A DNA stretch of 64,000 nt from CAVYUC01 sp963816685 (GTDB lineage Bacteria; Bacteroidota; Bacteroidia; Bacteroidales; Prolixibacteraceae), in assembly GCA_963816685.1 (NCBI GenBank), contig CAWFMB010000014.1, forward strand, positions 714,366 to 778,365, given 5' to 3'. A program made the position numbers and the translations under genes. Under the pieces are notes generated by a model that ran no database searches, had not been told where the DNA came from, and saw nothing but the letters and a program-made list of their open reading frames with translations. Positions 8,538 through 18,095 of this stretch are shown in pieces (the stretch's first letter is position 1; each line of letters starts with the position of its first letter).

Positions 8538-10919
8538 ATGATGAGGATTTATTGTATTTTTATCCTTTTATTAGTTACAAACTCCATTGCGTCCGGACAG
8601 TCAGAAACACTAACACAAACCATAAGAGGTACGGTTCTTGATAAACAAACCCTGTCTCCCCTGGAAGGTGCTAATATAGCTGTTGCTGATACTGACCCGC
8701 AGCTTGGTGCAATTACAGATCAGGATGGAGAATTTGTTCTGCAAGATGTTCCTGTTGGACGAAAAACGGTCCGCATTTCATATATTGGTTATTATCCCAT
8801 AGAAATTAAAAATCTAATTGTTAACTCTTCCCGCCAGGTAGTTTTAACTATTGAAATGGAACAAAAAGTGGAATCGACCAAAGAAATAACAGTAGTTGGT
8901 AATACTTCGAAAGGAAGATCGCTGAACAGTATGGCAACTGTAAGCGCCCGTATTTTTAGCGTTGAAGAAACCGGAAGGTATGCTGGCAGTCACGATGATA
9001 TTGCCCGAATGGCAATGAACTTTGCCGGGGTTTCCGGGGCAAACGACCAACGAAACGATATTATCATCCGTGGAAATACTCCCAACGGAATTCTTTGGAG
9101 ACTCGATGATGTGGATATACCAAACCCTAACCATTTTGCCGCCACAGGTACTACAGGCGGTCCGGTGAGCATACTAAACAACAATACTTTACGCAATTCT
9201 GATTTTTATACCGGCGCTTTTCCTGCCGAATATGCAAATGTTTATTCTGGTGTATTTGATTTAAAAATGAGGGAAGGTAACAATCAGAAACACGAAACCA
9301 TCGGGCAAATTGGGTTTAATGGAGTGGAGCTTGGACTGGAAGGGCCTTTAAACAAGAAAACAAAAAGCTCCTATTTTGTAAATTACCGCTATTCGTTTCT
9401 CGATTTGTTTGAAAAAATCGGATTTGATTTTGGTACTTCAGGAGTACCAAAATACCAGGATATCACCTACAAATTGGTTTTTCCGGTAAAGAATGGTAAA
9501 ATCACTTTTTTTGGTCTCGGAGGAAAAAGTCAGATTGGCCTGCTGGATTCAAAAATTGATAAACCCGATTTATACACACTCGATGGAATGGATGTCTATA
9601 ACGGTTCTGATCTTTGGGTTTCTGCACTTTCATATACAAATTTCAGGGATGAAAAGACGTATACAAAGACCATTCTTTCCTATGTGTATCAAAAGCCTTT
9701 TACCTTTTACAATACAGTGGCGGAAAATAATATGGTTTATCCGCGGTTCAGGGAAGAGAACAAACAAATGAAAGTTACTTTTAAATTCCTGCTGAACAAA
9801 AAATACAATGCACACCTGACCGGAAGGTATGGAATTACTGTAGATTTGCTTGGATATATTTTCGATACAAGGGAATATAACCGGAGCAATGAAACCTGGA
9901 ATTACTTGCTCGATCAGGAAAAATCAGTTTTTAACGGAACTTATCTTACCCGTACATTTGGCCAGTTTTCTTACAAATTTAACGATAAGCTGGAACTTAA
10001 GCCCGGGTTAAACCTCATCTATTTTGGGTTGAACGGAACTTACAATATTGAACCGCGAATTGGATTCACATGGAAGCTGACTCCGGCTTCAAATGTAAAT
10101 ATTGGGGTGGGGCACCATTCCAAAATATTATCTTATGCAACCTATTTTTATGCAACTCTCGATAAATCAGGAATGCCAATTCTTACAAATTTCGATTTGG
10201 ATCTGATTAAAGCTTTGCATTACGTCATTGGCTACGACAGGATGCTTAGTGAGAATCTGCGATTTAAAACTGAAATTTATTATCAGCATATTTATAACGC
10301 ACCGGTTGGAATCGCCAGTTCTTCCTACAGCTATTTAAACGAAGGTGCCCAGTGGGGATTGAATACGCGGGCACTTCTTGAAAGTACGGGGAAAGGACAG
10401 AATTACGGAATTGAATTCACGCTTGAGAAATACTTCAATAAAGATTATTATTTCCTTGTAACTGCTTCACTTTTTAAGGCGAAATACTGGGGAAGTGATG
10501 AAATTTACCGGAGCTCGGCATTCGATGGAAATTTTGTATACAATGCTTTGGGAGGGAAAGAGTTTAAACTTTCCTCCAATACTGTGATGTATTTCGATAT
10601 TAAAAGTACACTGGCTGGCGGAAGAAGGTACACACCTATTGACATTGAGGCTTCGAAGAAAAAAGGTGGCGCTCTCGAAACAGTTTATTTTGAAGAAAAG
10701 GCATTCGAAAAGCAGTTTTCAAACTATTTTAAAACCGACGTAAAATTTGGTTTCCGGTTTAACCGAAGAAAGTTCTCCCAGATTATTGAACTTGCTGCAG
10801 AAAATGTAACCAACCACACCAATCCTTATTTTATTTCGTACAGTAAAACTCAGGATAGAATTATTTATACGCCACAAATGGGATTTTTACCATTGATGAA
10901 ATACAGGATTTATTTTTAG
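8538..10919 (+). CDS. TonB-dependent outer-membrane receptor
   Basis: 793 residues. A signal peptide (~1-20, cleaved near IASGQSE) is followed by a CarboxypepD_reg-like domain (~26-110: IRGTVLDKQTLSPLEGANIAV...VPVGRKTVRISYIGYYP). Next comes a plug domain (~115-235: NDIIIRGNTPNGILWRLDDVDIPNPNHF) and a 22-strand-type barrel to the C-terminus, ending in the aromatic residues KYRIYF. Ligand-gated import driven by TonB is the family role. The substrate is not evident. The neighbouring HMA lipoprotein hints at metal, but that is inference. MM at the start leaves either 8538 or 8541 as the initiator. Confidence 0.88.
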   Translation: MMRIYCIFILLLVTNSIASGQSETLTQTIRGTVLDKQTLSPLEGANIAVADTDPQLGAITDQDGEFVLQDVPVGRKTVRISYIGYYPIEIKNLIVNSSRQVVLTIEMEQKVESTKEITVVGNTSKGRSLNSMATVSARIFSVEETGRYAGSHDDIARMAMNFAGVSGANDQRNDIIIRGNTPNGILWRLDDVDIPNPNHFAATGTTGGPVSILNNNTLRNSDFYTGAFPAEYANVYSGVFDLKMREGNNQKHETIGQIGFNGVELGLEGPLNKKTKSSYFVNYRYSFLDLFEKIGFDFGTSGVPKYQDITYKLVFPVKNGKITFFGLGGKSQIGLLDSKIDKPDLYTLDGMDVYNGSDLWVSALSYTNFRDEKTYTKTILSYVYQKPFTFYNTVAENNMVYPRFREENKQMKVTFKFLLNKKYNAHLTGRYGITVDLLGYIFDTREYNRSNETWNYLLDQEKSVFNGTYLTRTFGQFSYKFNDKLELKPGLNLIYFGLNGTYNIEPRIGFTWKLTPASNVNIGVGHHSKILSYATYFYATLDKSGMPILTNFDLDLIKALHYVIGYDRMLSENLRFKTEIYYQHIYNAPVGIASSSYSYLNEGAQWGLNTRALLESTGKGQNYGIEFTLEKYFNKDYYFLVTASLFKAKYWGSDEIYRSSAFDGNFVYNALGGKEFKLSSNTVMYFDIKSTLAGGRRYTPIDIEASKKKGGALETVYFEEKAFEKQFSNYFKTDVKFGFRFNRRKFSQIIELAAENVTNHTNPYFISYSKTQDRIIYTPQMGFLPLMKYRIYF

Positions 10920-11008
10920 CTAAAAACCGGATTTATCTTGATTTACCTTCAAAATCCGTATGTTGGCAGAAAAAATAGTATAAATATTATTCATAAAATG
11001 TAAATTGC

Positions 11009-11182
11009 ATGAAGATTAAAACCTGCAAAATGGAAAACGAACCGAAATACAGAGGAGTTACAACTGGCGAAAATGGCGCTGTATGGACTGTGGAAGTAAA
11101 AATTTACAATCCGGCTTTGGTTTATTCACAATCTGTTCAAAAGGATTTTAAAACCTGGCAGTTAAAAGTTATATTGAATTAA
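11009..11182 (+). CDS. Small hypothetical protein (57 aa)
   Basis: A short open frame starts MKIKTCKMENEPKYRGV and ends WQLKVILN. The composition looks protein-like (aromatic residues spaced in GAVWTVEVKIYNPALVYSQ), but no family is recognised. It lies alone between the receptor gene and the convergent secreted-protein gene. An internal Met at codon 8 is an alternative start. It may be spurious. Coding use would be supported by homologs keeping the frame. Confidence 0.3.
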   Translation: MKIKTCKMENEPKYRGVTTGENGAVWTVEVKIYNPALVYSQSVQKDFKTWQLKVILN

Positions 11183-11261
11183 ATAGCACCCGAAATACAG
11201 GGAACATTTTACCGTTGCAACAATAGCAGTTTTGCAAATCGCACTTTAAATCTTGAATTTT

Positions 11262-14200
11262 CTAATTAATCTTTATTAATTTGAATGTTTCTGAAGTATT
11301 TGCTGAAGTTATCCTCAAATAATATAAACCTTTAGATTCTTTTTGACCGCTTGAATCAGAACCATCCCATTCATAGGTATATGTTCCTTTTTGTAAATTT
11401 TTATCATCAAGTATTATGCGAATAACTTTTCCTGTTAAATCATAAATTCGGATATTAACCGGCTGCTCCTGATTAATTTCAAATTTTAAATTTATTTCGC
11501 TGCTGAAAGGATTTGGATATACGAAGGACCTTAGGATTTCAGATTCAGATTTATTTCTTACATCGGCATTTTTTAAATTTGCAGTTTGTTCACATTGAAT
11601 GGTTACAATGTTTGCGTTGGAATTGTAAGTACTTCCTGTTCTTGAAATATTAGTTACTTCGAAACACCAGGTGCCGTTAGGTTTTTTATCATCAGCAGAA
11701 TTTAAAACAACTATTCCGTCATTTCCTGTAATGCTACTGGCAGTGCCATTTGTTGGTCCGCTGAAATCGGCAGTTACCCATGCATTTGCAACAGGGTTGT
11801 TGTTTTGATCAAGTACAAGGATTTGATTTTCCGCCAACCATTTCCCCTTAACCCTGACTCTTGTTACCTGTTGATCACCTATATGTATCTCATTCGCCGG
11901 AGGCGGATTTACCTGAATAATAACCATATCACTTCCGGTTGCTCCTTTGTCATCAGTAACTTCAAGCATTATGTTGTATGTTCCGGGATTGTTGAATGTA
12001 TAAGCTGGATTTGGATTTATTGAGGAAAGACTACTGCTCGTCCACAAATAATCGTTAATAGTACCATCCGGATCAAAAGATCCGTTTGAATTAAACTGAA
12101 CCGTTAACGGTGCTTCCCCTGAAATCGGGCTGGCCGATGCAACTGCAACCGGCGGCTGGTTAGTTGGTGCGCTAAACCCGGATTCTTTTGCTCCCATATC
12201 CGGAGTATTTCCATTGTATTCTGAAGCATCCAAATGGACCAGCACATTTCCCTGCCATTCGTAATAAGCTATTCCGGCATCAATGCACGGTGAAGAAGAT
12301 AACAAATCGAACACATTATTTGAAGCATCAGAGAATTTTGGATCGGCCATTCTATTGCCTTCCTGCCAGTACACTACTCCATTATCTTCAATTTCAATTC
12401 CGTTTTCACCTCCTTCCACGTCACTAAAAGCAACGACTATCTTTCCAGGGTTAGTTGAAGATGCAATAAAAAACTCTTGCGGCAGATTGTTCCAAAGAAT
12501 ATTATTTACAGAGAAAACTTCCGAATTTGTAACAAACAAACCGTCGCCCTGGCTGTCCTGTCCGTTTGCTTTGACATCATTACCGTAAATGGTATTTCCG
12601 GATAGTGCTAAAGTTGAACCTGAGACATAAATAGCCCCTCCACGGGCATAAAACGGAACATTCCCCGAAACGTCGATATTATTGAAACTGATAATATTTC
12701 TTTCAATGATGGCATCCGACTGGTTCAGATAAATTGCACCACCTGCACCGGTTGCCGAACTGAAACCACCGGAAGCACCAACACTGTTGTAACTGATAGT
12801 GTTGTGCAAAATCTTTGGTGTAGAATTGTTGGTGCAGTAAATGGCGCCTCCGCCCGAAAATGCATAATTTCCGGCTGAGTTGCCGGTAATGGTGCAATCT
12901 TCAATCAACGGGTCTGAACCATCACAGTAAATTGCTCCACCGTATTTCGAAACCTGGTTGTTTTGAATGACACAATTTTTTATTTCAGGGTTTGAATTAA
13001 CAAGATAAAATGCCCCGCCCCTGTCATTAGGTTCGGCAGCCTTAGCCTGACAGGATTCGATTACACAGTTTTCAAAAATACTTCCGGTTTCTGAATCAAT
13101 AAAATCAAGTCCCAGCCATCCTGGTTCACCCGGACCCGGCGGAGTGGATGTGAATACAATTGGATCAGATGTTGTCCCAAAAGCCTTTATTATCCCTTGC
13201 ACCAAAATCCGGTACCAGCCCTGGAATTCAATCCTTACACCTGATTCAACGGATAATGTTGTTCCGTAAGGAATGACCAAATCTCCTTCAATACGATAGG
13301 GTGAACCCTCAATGGACCAGTTGCCTGAAACCTCTCCGCCGGTTATTGTTGTTCCGTCCAACACATTTATTACAATTGATTTTGTATTGGAAGCATTTTG
13401 ATTGTCGGTTATTGTTAAAGTTACCCCGTATTGATTTATCCCGTTATAAGTATGCGAAGGGTTTTGTTCTGTTGAAGTGGCGCCATCGCCAAATTCCCAG
13501 AAATAGGAAGTTATTGTTCCGTCCGGATCGGAAGAGCCATCTGAACTAAATTGTACATATAACGGTGAACTTCCATGATCAGGAGTGGCAGTCGCCAGGG
13601 CAACAGGTGACTGGTTTATACCGCCTGAACTACCATATTCAAGAGCACCCATATCCGGAGCAGTTCCTGAATACTGCGATGCATCAATTTCGGCAATAAC
13701 TGATCCCTGCCAGGTGTATTGAGCTGTTCCGGCATCAATCGCCGGAGAATTCGACAATAATGTAAAATCATCCTGTCCGGCATCTGTAAATTTTGGGTCT
13801 TTGTTGATATTTCCTTCCTGCCAGTAGGTCGTACTGTAGTCACTGGAAACAACTGACTGCTTTCCGCCTTTGACATCAGAATAAGCAATCATAACCGAGC
13901 TTATACCTGTTTCAGAAAAGAAGACTTCTTCCGGAGTATCATTCCACAGAATGTTGTTAACTAATACAGGGTTGCTTCCGGCAATGTACAAAGCACCCCC
14001 TTCGCCCGGAGAACTGTAAACAGAAGTTTCGTTGCTGTATATTGTATTTCCGGTTAGAACAGGATTGGAGTATGATAAATAAATTGCACCACCCCGGGCA
14101 TGGGATGGAATATTTCCTTCGGCATGGACCGAATTGTAACTGATTACATTTCCCCGGATTTCAGCATCGGAATGGGATAAATAAATGCCTCCTGCATAAG

Positions 14201-14900
14201 CATTAGCTGCACTGTACCCTCCATATGCGCCTACAGTATTATGGCTGATGGAGTTTCCGATGATTTTTGGTTGAGAGGAATTCGTACAATAAATAGTTCC
14301 TGCGGTTGGTGTATTTCCGTAACCGGTTTGATTGTTCGTTATCGTGCAGCCTTCAATTAACGGACTGCCATTGTCGCAGTATATTGCAGATCCATATTTT
14401 TTAACCTTGTTGTTTCTGAGTGTGCAGTTTTTTATTACAGGATTCGAATTTAAAATATACACCGCTCCACCCCGGTCGTTTGGATCGGCAGCGATCGATT
14501 GTCCGTTTTCAATTACACAGTATTCAAGCGTACTTGTTCCTGTTGTATTCATAAAATCGATACCCGCCCAACCTGGTTCTCCGGGGCCCGGCGGTGTGGC
14601 AGTAAATATTATTTGCTGGCTGGTTGCGCCTGTCGCCTTCAATGTGCCGTTGACAATCAGCCGGTACCAGTTCTGAAATTCAACAATAACACCGGCTTCG
14701 ATAATTAGTGTTTCCCCTGCCGGTACTGTAATATTTCCTGTGATAAGGTAGGGAGATGAGGATAATGTCCATGTGCCGGAAACATTGCCTTCAGGAATGG
14801 TAACTGCAGCTTTGACTGTGTTCAGAAAAAAAACAAGAGCAAGAATTAAGGTAAATTTTGAATTAAAGGAAGCGAAAAGAGAAAGTACAGATTTTTTCAT
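11262..14900 (-). CDS. Secreted beta-helix/PKD protein with T9SS sorting domain
   Basis: 1212 residues. The signal peptide is at ~1-31. A right-handed parallel beta-helix at ~35-410 has repeats such as GGAVYILNSNPVIKNCTLRNN, followed by a PKD domain at ~428-515 (DGSSDPDGTITSYFWEFGDG). A second beta-helix module (~523-905) closely repeats the first, followed by a second PKD (~913-1000) and an Ig-like segment (~1005-1105). The C-terminal type A T9SS signal is at ~1125-1212 (VYPNPFSSEINLKF...GLYYLRI...FKLIKIN). The type IX system would export it and attach or release it at the cell surface. Beta-helix folds of this kind often bind or cleave polysaccharide, but I see no definite catalytic motif. 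Confidence 0.9.
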   Translation of the reverse strand: MKKSVLSLFASFNSKFTLILALVFFLNTVKAAVTIPEGNVSGTWTLSSSPYLITGNITVPAGETLIIEAGVIVEFQNWYRLIVNGTLKATGATSQQIIFTATPPGPGEPGWAGIDFMNTTGTSTLEYCVIENGQSIAADPNDRGGAVYILNSNPVIKNCTLRNNKVKKYGSAIYCDNGSPLIEGCTITNNQTGYGNTPTAGTIYCTNSSQPKIIGNSISHNTVGAYGGYSAANAYAGGIYLSHSDAEIRGNVISYNSVHAEGNIPSHARGGAIYLSYSNPVLTGNTIYSNETSVYSSPGEGGALYIAGSNPVLVNNILWNDTPEEVFFSETGISSVMIAYSDVKGGKQSVVSSDYSTTYWQEGNINKDPKFTDAGQDDFTLLSNSPAIDAGTAQYTWQGSVIAEIDASQYSGTAPDMGALEYGSSGGINQSPVALATATPDHGSSPLYVQFSSDGSSDPDGTITSYFWEFGDGATSTEQNPSHTYNGINQYGVTLTITDNQNASNTKSIVINVLDGTTITGGEVSGNWSIEGSPYRIEGDLVIPYGTTLSVESGVRIEFQGWYRILVQGIIKAFGTTSDPIVFTSTPPGPGEPGWLGLDFIDSETGSIFENCVIESCQAKAAEPNDRGGAFYLVNSNPEIKNCVIQNNQVSKYGGAIYCDGSDPLIEDCTITGNSAGNYAFSGGGAIYCTNNSTPKILHNTISYNSVGASGGFSSATGAGGAIYLNQSDAIIERNIISFNNIDVSGNVPFYARGGAIYVSGSTLALSGNTIYGNDVKANGQDSQGDGLFVTNSEVFSVNNILWNNLPQEFFIASSTNPGKIVVAFSDVEGGENGIEIEDNGVVYWQEGNRMADPKFSDASNNVFDLLSSSPCIDAGIAYYEWQGNVLVHLDASEYNGNTPDMGAKESGFSAPTNQPPVAVASASPISGEAPLTVQFNSNGSFDPDGTINDYLWTSSSLSSINPNPAYTFNNPGTYNIMLEVTDDKGATGSDMVIIQVNPPPANEIHIGDQQVTRVRVKGKWLAENQILVLDQNNNPVANAWVTADFSGPTNGTASSITGNDGIVVLNSADDKKPNGTWCFEVTNISRTGSTYNSNANIVTIQCEQTANLKNADVRNKSESEILRSFVYPNPFSSEINLKFEINQEQPVNIRIYDLTGKVIRIILDDKNLQKGTYTYEWDGSDSSGQKESKGLYYLRITSANTSETFKLIKIN

Positions 14901-15289
14901 GATGTCAAAATTTTATTGTATTGAAGCTTTTCAAGCTAATTTACAGACAACTTATCACAAAACCGTAACGAAGAAATAACATTTTCAAAATGTGATATTA
15001 TCAGAATAGAATCATATTGTATGATAATGGAATTCTTCCAATTGGGACTTGTATTGAAAAAAACGTATTCGAACAATACAAATAATTATTCTGTATCTGG
15101 AATAACTTTTAATTTTCCGGTGGAGCAAAAATATTTTATACCCCGATTTTCATTCATCCATACAAAAAAACAGAATATCACAAACTCCTCTTAAAGCAGG
15201 TCTGAAAGTTTTATTATAGGAGTTACATGTTTCTTTGTATAAAAAATATTGCAGAACTGGCATTAAAAAGCAGGAGGTAATGCTGTTTT

Positions 15290-15490
15290 TTTAACAGCAG
15301 GATTTGTACTTTCTTCCAAAGCAGTTTTATACCAGTTTTCACCATACTTTCCATATACCTTGGACGGGGTTGGTTCGCGATTTAATATCGGAGGTATAGA
15401 GATGGTATACAGATGGAATAGCCGGGATAGCGGGAAAAATGCTTCAAAACCTCCTCTTATTGGAAGTCATCAATTCATTTAGTTCAGGAG
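15290..15490. repeat. Dispersed degenerate repeat element, copy A
   Basis: The 890 bp between the two minus-strand genes has no convincing gene. A ~71 bp stretch ending near 15359 matches copy B (near 39,352-39,426) at roughly 80% with no gaps. It is followed by TATACC at 15354-15359 and, in the opposite sense, GGTATA at 15393 and 15404, spaced 11 bp. A second match, CTTCAAAACCTCCTCTTATTGG, lies further right. The shared order of modules suggests a mobile or folded intergenic element. Confidence 0.55.
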
Positions 15491-15674
15491 ACAGTACTTT
15501 GACGGCTCAATGTTCATTCTCTCCAACACTTTGATGTATGCGGTTACAACTGGCTGCTTATATGCATCCATACAAAAACAATTTATTACACAGTGTTTTA
15601 TCAGTTTTATCTTTTTCCCATCTGACTTTTAAGTAGTTCTTGATTAGTTTTTTAATGATTGAACGTCAGACATG

Positions 15675-15705
15675 AAAAAGCCCGTATTTATACCGGGCCT
15701 TTTTT
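15675..15705 (-). terminator. Bidirectional terminator downstream of the mltD gene
   Basis: AAAAAGCCCGTAT-TT-ATACCGGGCCTTTTTT forms a hairpin (GCCC/GGGC plus GTAT/ATAC with one bulged C), with A and T tracts on either side. It sits ~90 bp beyond the mltD stop and would end minus-strand transcription from the parAB block. Confidence 0.7.
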
Positions 15706-15791
15706 ACATTTATGACTTGATCTTAGTTTCTGTATTATAATAAGTCTTTCATTAATTTAAAATCAGGTGGGACTTCAGAAATTCATTTTAC

Positions 15792-17411
15792 CTATGATTT
15801 CTTTTTAATCTTTAATTTTTGACCGACGTATAGTCCCTTCCCATTGGAGAGGTTGTTCAACTTCATAATTTCGTTACTTGAAATTCCTGTGTATCTTTCT
15901 GCGATGTCCCAAAGAGTATCACCTTTTTTAACTGTATAATATTCAAAAGCAGAATCGTTGGTTTTTACATTTTGGGCAACTTTTTGGTTGCCGGTACTGG
16001 TTTTGTTTCCAATCATTGCCTGCTTTTCAACAAACGACATCTTGTTGACTTTCTCGTATTTTTCCTTTTGGTTTTCGGGAACATAAATTGCAAGTTTTTG
16101 CCCGGCCCGGATAAGGTTTCGGTTAATGTTGTTCCAGTAACGTAAATCTGAGGATCTTACTTTAAACCATGATGATATAAACCCAACATTATCTCCCGAT
16201 TTTACTGTATAATAGATTTTAGCTTTCCCTTTAACATCGGCTGGAGTAATATAAGTTGAATTGGTTGGGCTGATTAAAGTATTGTTTGGGAAAAACTTCT
16301 GCCGGTTATGAGCAAATACGAGTGTATCCTTATCGATAAACTCGTTGATTTTATCCTCGGGAAGCACAAGTGAATAAAGCCTATCTTTTTTTGCAGGTAC
16401 AACATCGCGCCGGTATTTCGGGTTAAGTGCCTGAAGTTGTTCTTTTTCAATTCCAAGGGTGGCAGCAATCTGGTCGAAATGGAGATAATCATTAACGAAT
16501 ATTGTATCGGTTTGAGTGGGGAATTCAGGCAATTGCGGAGTTAAATTATGTGCTTCATAATAATTCATTACATACGATGCCGCAATAAACGCAGGTACAT
16601 AACCCCGGGTTTCGCGCGGAAGGCGGTAATAAATCTGCCAGTAATTTGTTTTTCCTCCGGCACGGCGGATGGCACGGTTTACATTTCCGGGACCACAATT
16701 ATAGGCTGCAATTGCCAGATGCCAGTCTCCATAAATTCCATACAGGCTTTTCAGGTAGCGTGCGGCTGCATCGGTCGCTTTAACCGGGTCGCGGCGATCA
16801 TCCACAAAGCTCGAGATTTCGAGTTTCATTTGTTTGCCGGTTCCGTACATAAACTGCCACAAACCACACGCACCCGCTCTCGAGAGCGCTTTTGGGTTTA
16901 ATGCGGATTCAATAATGGGAAGATATTTTAATTCCAGTGGCAAATCATATCTATCGAGCGCTTCTTCAAACATCGGAAAATAATATTCTGATAACCCCAG
17001 CATCCGTTCAACGAGGTCGCGTTTTCGTTCGGTATAAAGAAGAATGAAATTCTTTACCACATTGTTGTATGAAAGATCGATGACCTGTTCAATATCCTGT
17101 AGCCTCTGTATATACAATGAATCGGGAAGGTTAGTCGGGTAAAAATCAGCAAGTTTTATTTCAACCGAATCATGATTGAAATAATAGCTGTTGTTCAAAC
17201 TATCAAGGTTCTCCGAAAACAGGTCGTTCAGGTTTTCATCGGGGACAACTTCATCTTCAAAGAGCAGCGTGTCAGTTTCAGTAAGTTCTTTATCAATAAA
17301 AAGCGAATCGGCGGGAATAACAGTAATCGTATCGCTCACCTGCGCCGGAACTGTATTTGCCAAAAATACTGCTAAAATAACTGTTGCTGTTTTTAATTCC
17401 GCTTTCCCCAT
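15792..17411 (-). CDS. mltD: Membrane-bound lytic murein transglycosylase D-like, with LysM domains
   Basis: 539 residues. An N-terminal signal sequence (TATVILAVFLANTVPAQ) leads into an acidic linker. The SLT/goose-lysozyme fold is at ~150-260, with catalytic Glu168 in LPIIESALNP, then AGACGLWQF and AAYNCGPGNVNRAI. Two clear LysM domains follow, at ~405-450 (YYTVKSGDNVGFISSWF) and ~490-537 (YYTVKKGDTLWDIAERY). The enzyme cleaves the beta-1,4 bond between MurNAc and GlcNAc, leaving 1,6-anhydro ends, in the periplasm. It is the last gene of the parA-parB-DUF5683-mltD run that is commonly conserved in Bacteroidota. Confidence 0.93.
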   Translation of the reverse strand: MGKAELKTATVILAVFLANTVPAQVSDTITVIPADSLFIDKELTETDTLLFEDEVVPDENLNDLFSENLDSLNNSYYFNHDSVEIKLADFYPTNLPDSLYIQRLQDIEQVIDLSYNNVVKNFILLYTERKRDLVERMLGLSEYYFPMFEEALDRYDLPLELKYLPIIESALNPKALSRAGACGLWQFMYGTGKQMKLEISSFVDDRRDPVKATDAAARYLKSLYGIYGDWHLAIAAYNCGPGNVNRAIRRAGGKTNYWQIYYRLPRETRGYVPAFIAASYVMNYYEAHNLTPQLPEFPTQTDTIFVNDYLHFDQIAATLGIEKEQLQALNPKYRRDVVPAKKDRLYSLVLPEDKINEFIDKDTLVFAHNRQKFFPNNTLISPTNSTYITPADVKGKAKIYYTVKSGDNVGFISSWFKVRSSDLRYWNNINRNLIRAGQKLAIYVPENQKEKYEKVNKMSFVEKQAMIGNKTSTGNQKVAQNVKTNDSAFEYYTVKKGDTLWDIAERYTGISSNEIMKLNNLSNGKGLYVGQKLKIKKKS

Positions 17412-17417
17412 CTTTTA

Positions 17418-18035
17418 TTAAAAATTAAATGAACAATTTATGCTGTAAACGTTCGATTTGTTAAAGTGTTGCATTGATGGCTGCCAGTTAAACGTTAAAT
17501 CGTCGCTGATATCAAAATTGAATAAATGGGCATCCACACTTGCATCTATCACGTTGAGGCCGTAAAATCCGATGATGCTTATAATCAGCAAATCCCGGTT
17601 GCGCCGGTAATAATCCTGGCGTTTTAATAAACCATCCTTAAAATTTGCACGGCTTGTTGGATTATCCAGATCGTAATACTGTACCTGTTCAATTTCCATG
17701 AATGAATTGGTTGCGTCATCATTGTCGGTTAAATCATGATAAGCCTTTTTATTAAACTGATAATTATCGTTGTTCCAGAAAATAAAATATCCGATTGCCC
17801 CAAAACCTGCATAGATAACCGGTATTTTCCAGTACTTTTTATTATACGCCTGACCCAGTCCCGGAAGAATGGCAGAATACATAGTTGCTTTTCTGGGAGA
17901 ATGTATTTCTTCCAGTTTTTTTTCGGGAACTTCCATCGCCGAATCAGCATCAACAATAACCTGCGCCTGCAACTGATATCCTGTAAATATCAGCAGAAAA
18001 ACTACACCTTTTAATAACGGGTTTTTACATTTCAC
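17418..18035 (-). CDS. DUF5683 family membrane protein
   Basis: 205 residues with an N-terminal signal or anchor (LLKGVVFLLIFTGYQLQAQ). The conserved core is PRKATMYSAILPGLGQAYNKKYWKIPVIYAGFGAIGYFIFW, which forms one hydrophobic hairpin, with another segment at DLLIISIIGFYGLNVIDA. DUF5683 has no established function. Its constant position between parB and mltD suggests an envelope or cell-cycle role, which is inference. It is separated from mltD by 6 bp, so the two are surely cotranscribed. Confidence 0.85.
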   Translation of the reverse strand: MKCKNPLLKGVVFLLIFTGYQLQAQVIVDADSAMEVPEKKLEEIHSPRKATMYSAILPGLGQAYNKKYWKIPVIYAGFGAIGYFIFWNNDNYQFNKKAYHDLTDNDDATNSFMEIEQVQYYDLDNPTSRANFKDGLLKRQDYYRRNRDLLIISIIGFYGLNVIDASVDAHLFNFDISDDLTFNWQPSMQHFNKSNVYSINCSFNF

Positions 18036-18095
18036 GCCAAAGAATTTTGTTTAAAACAGGTTTATTTTCAGATTTAGGCGCAGCAGGAAATTTAG

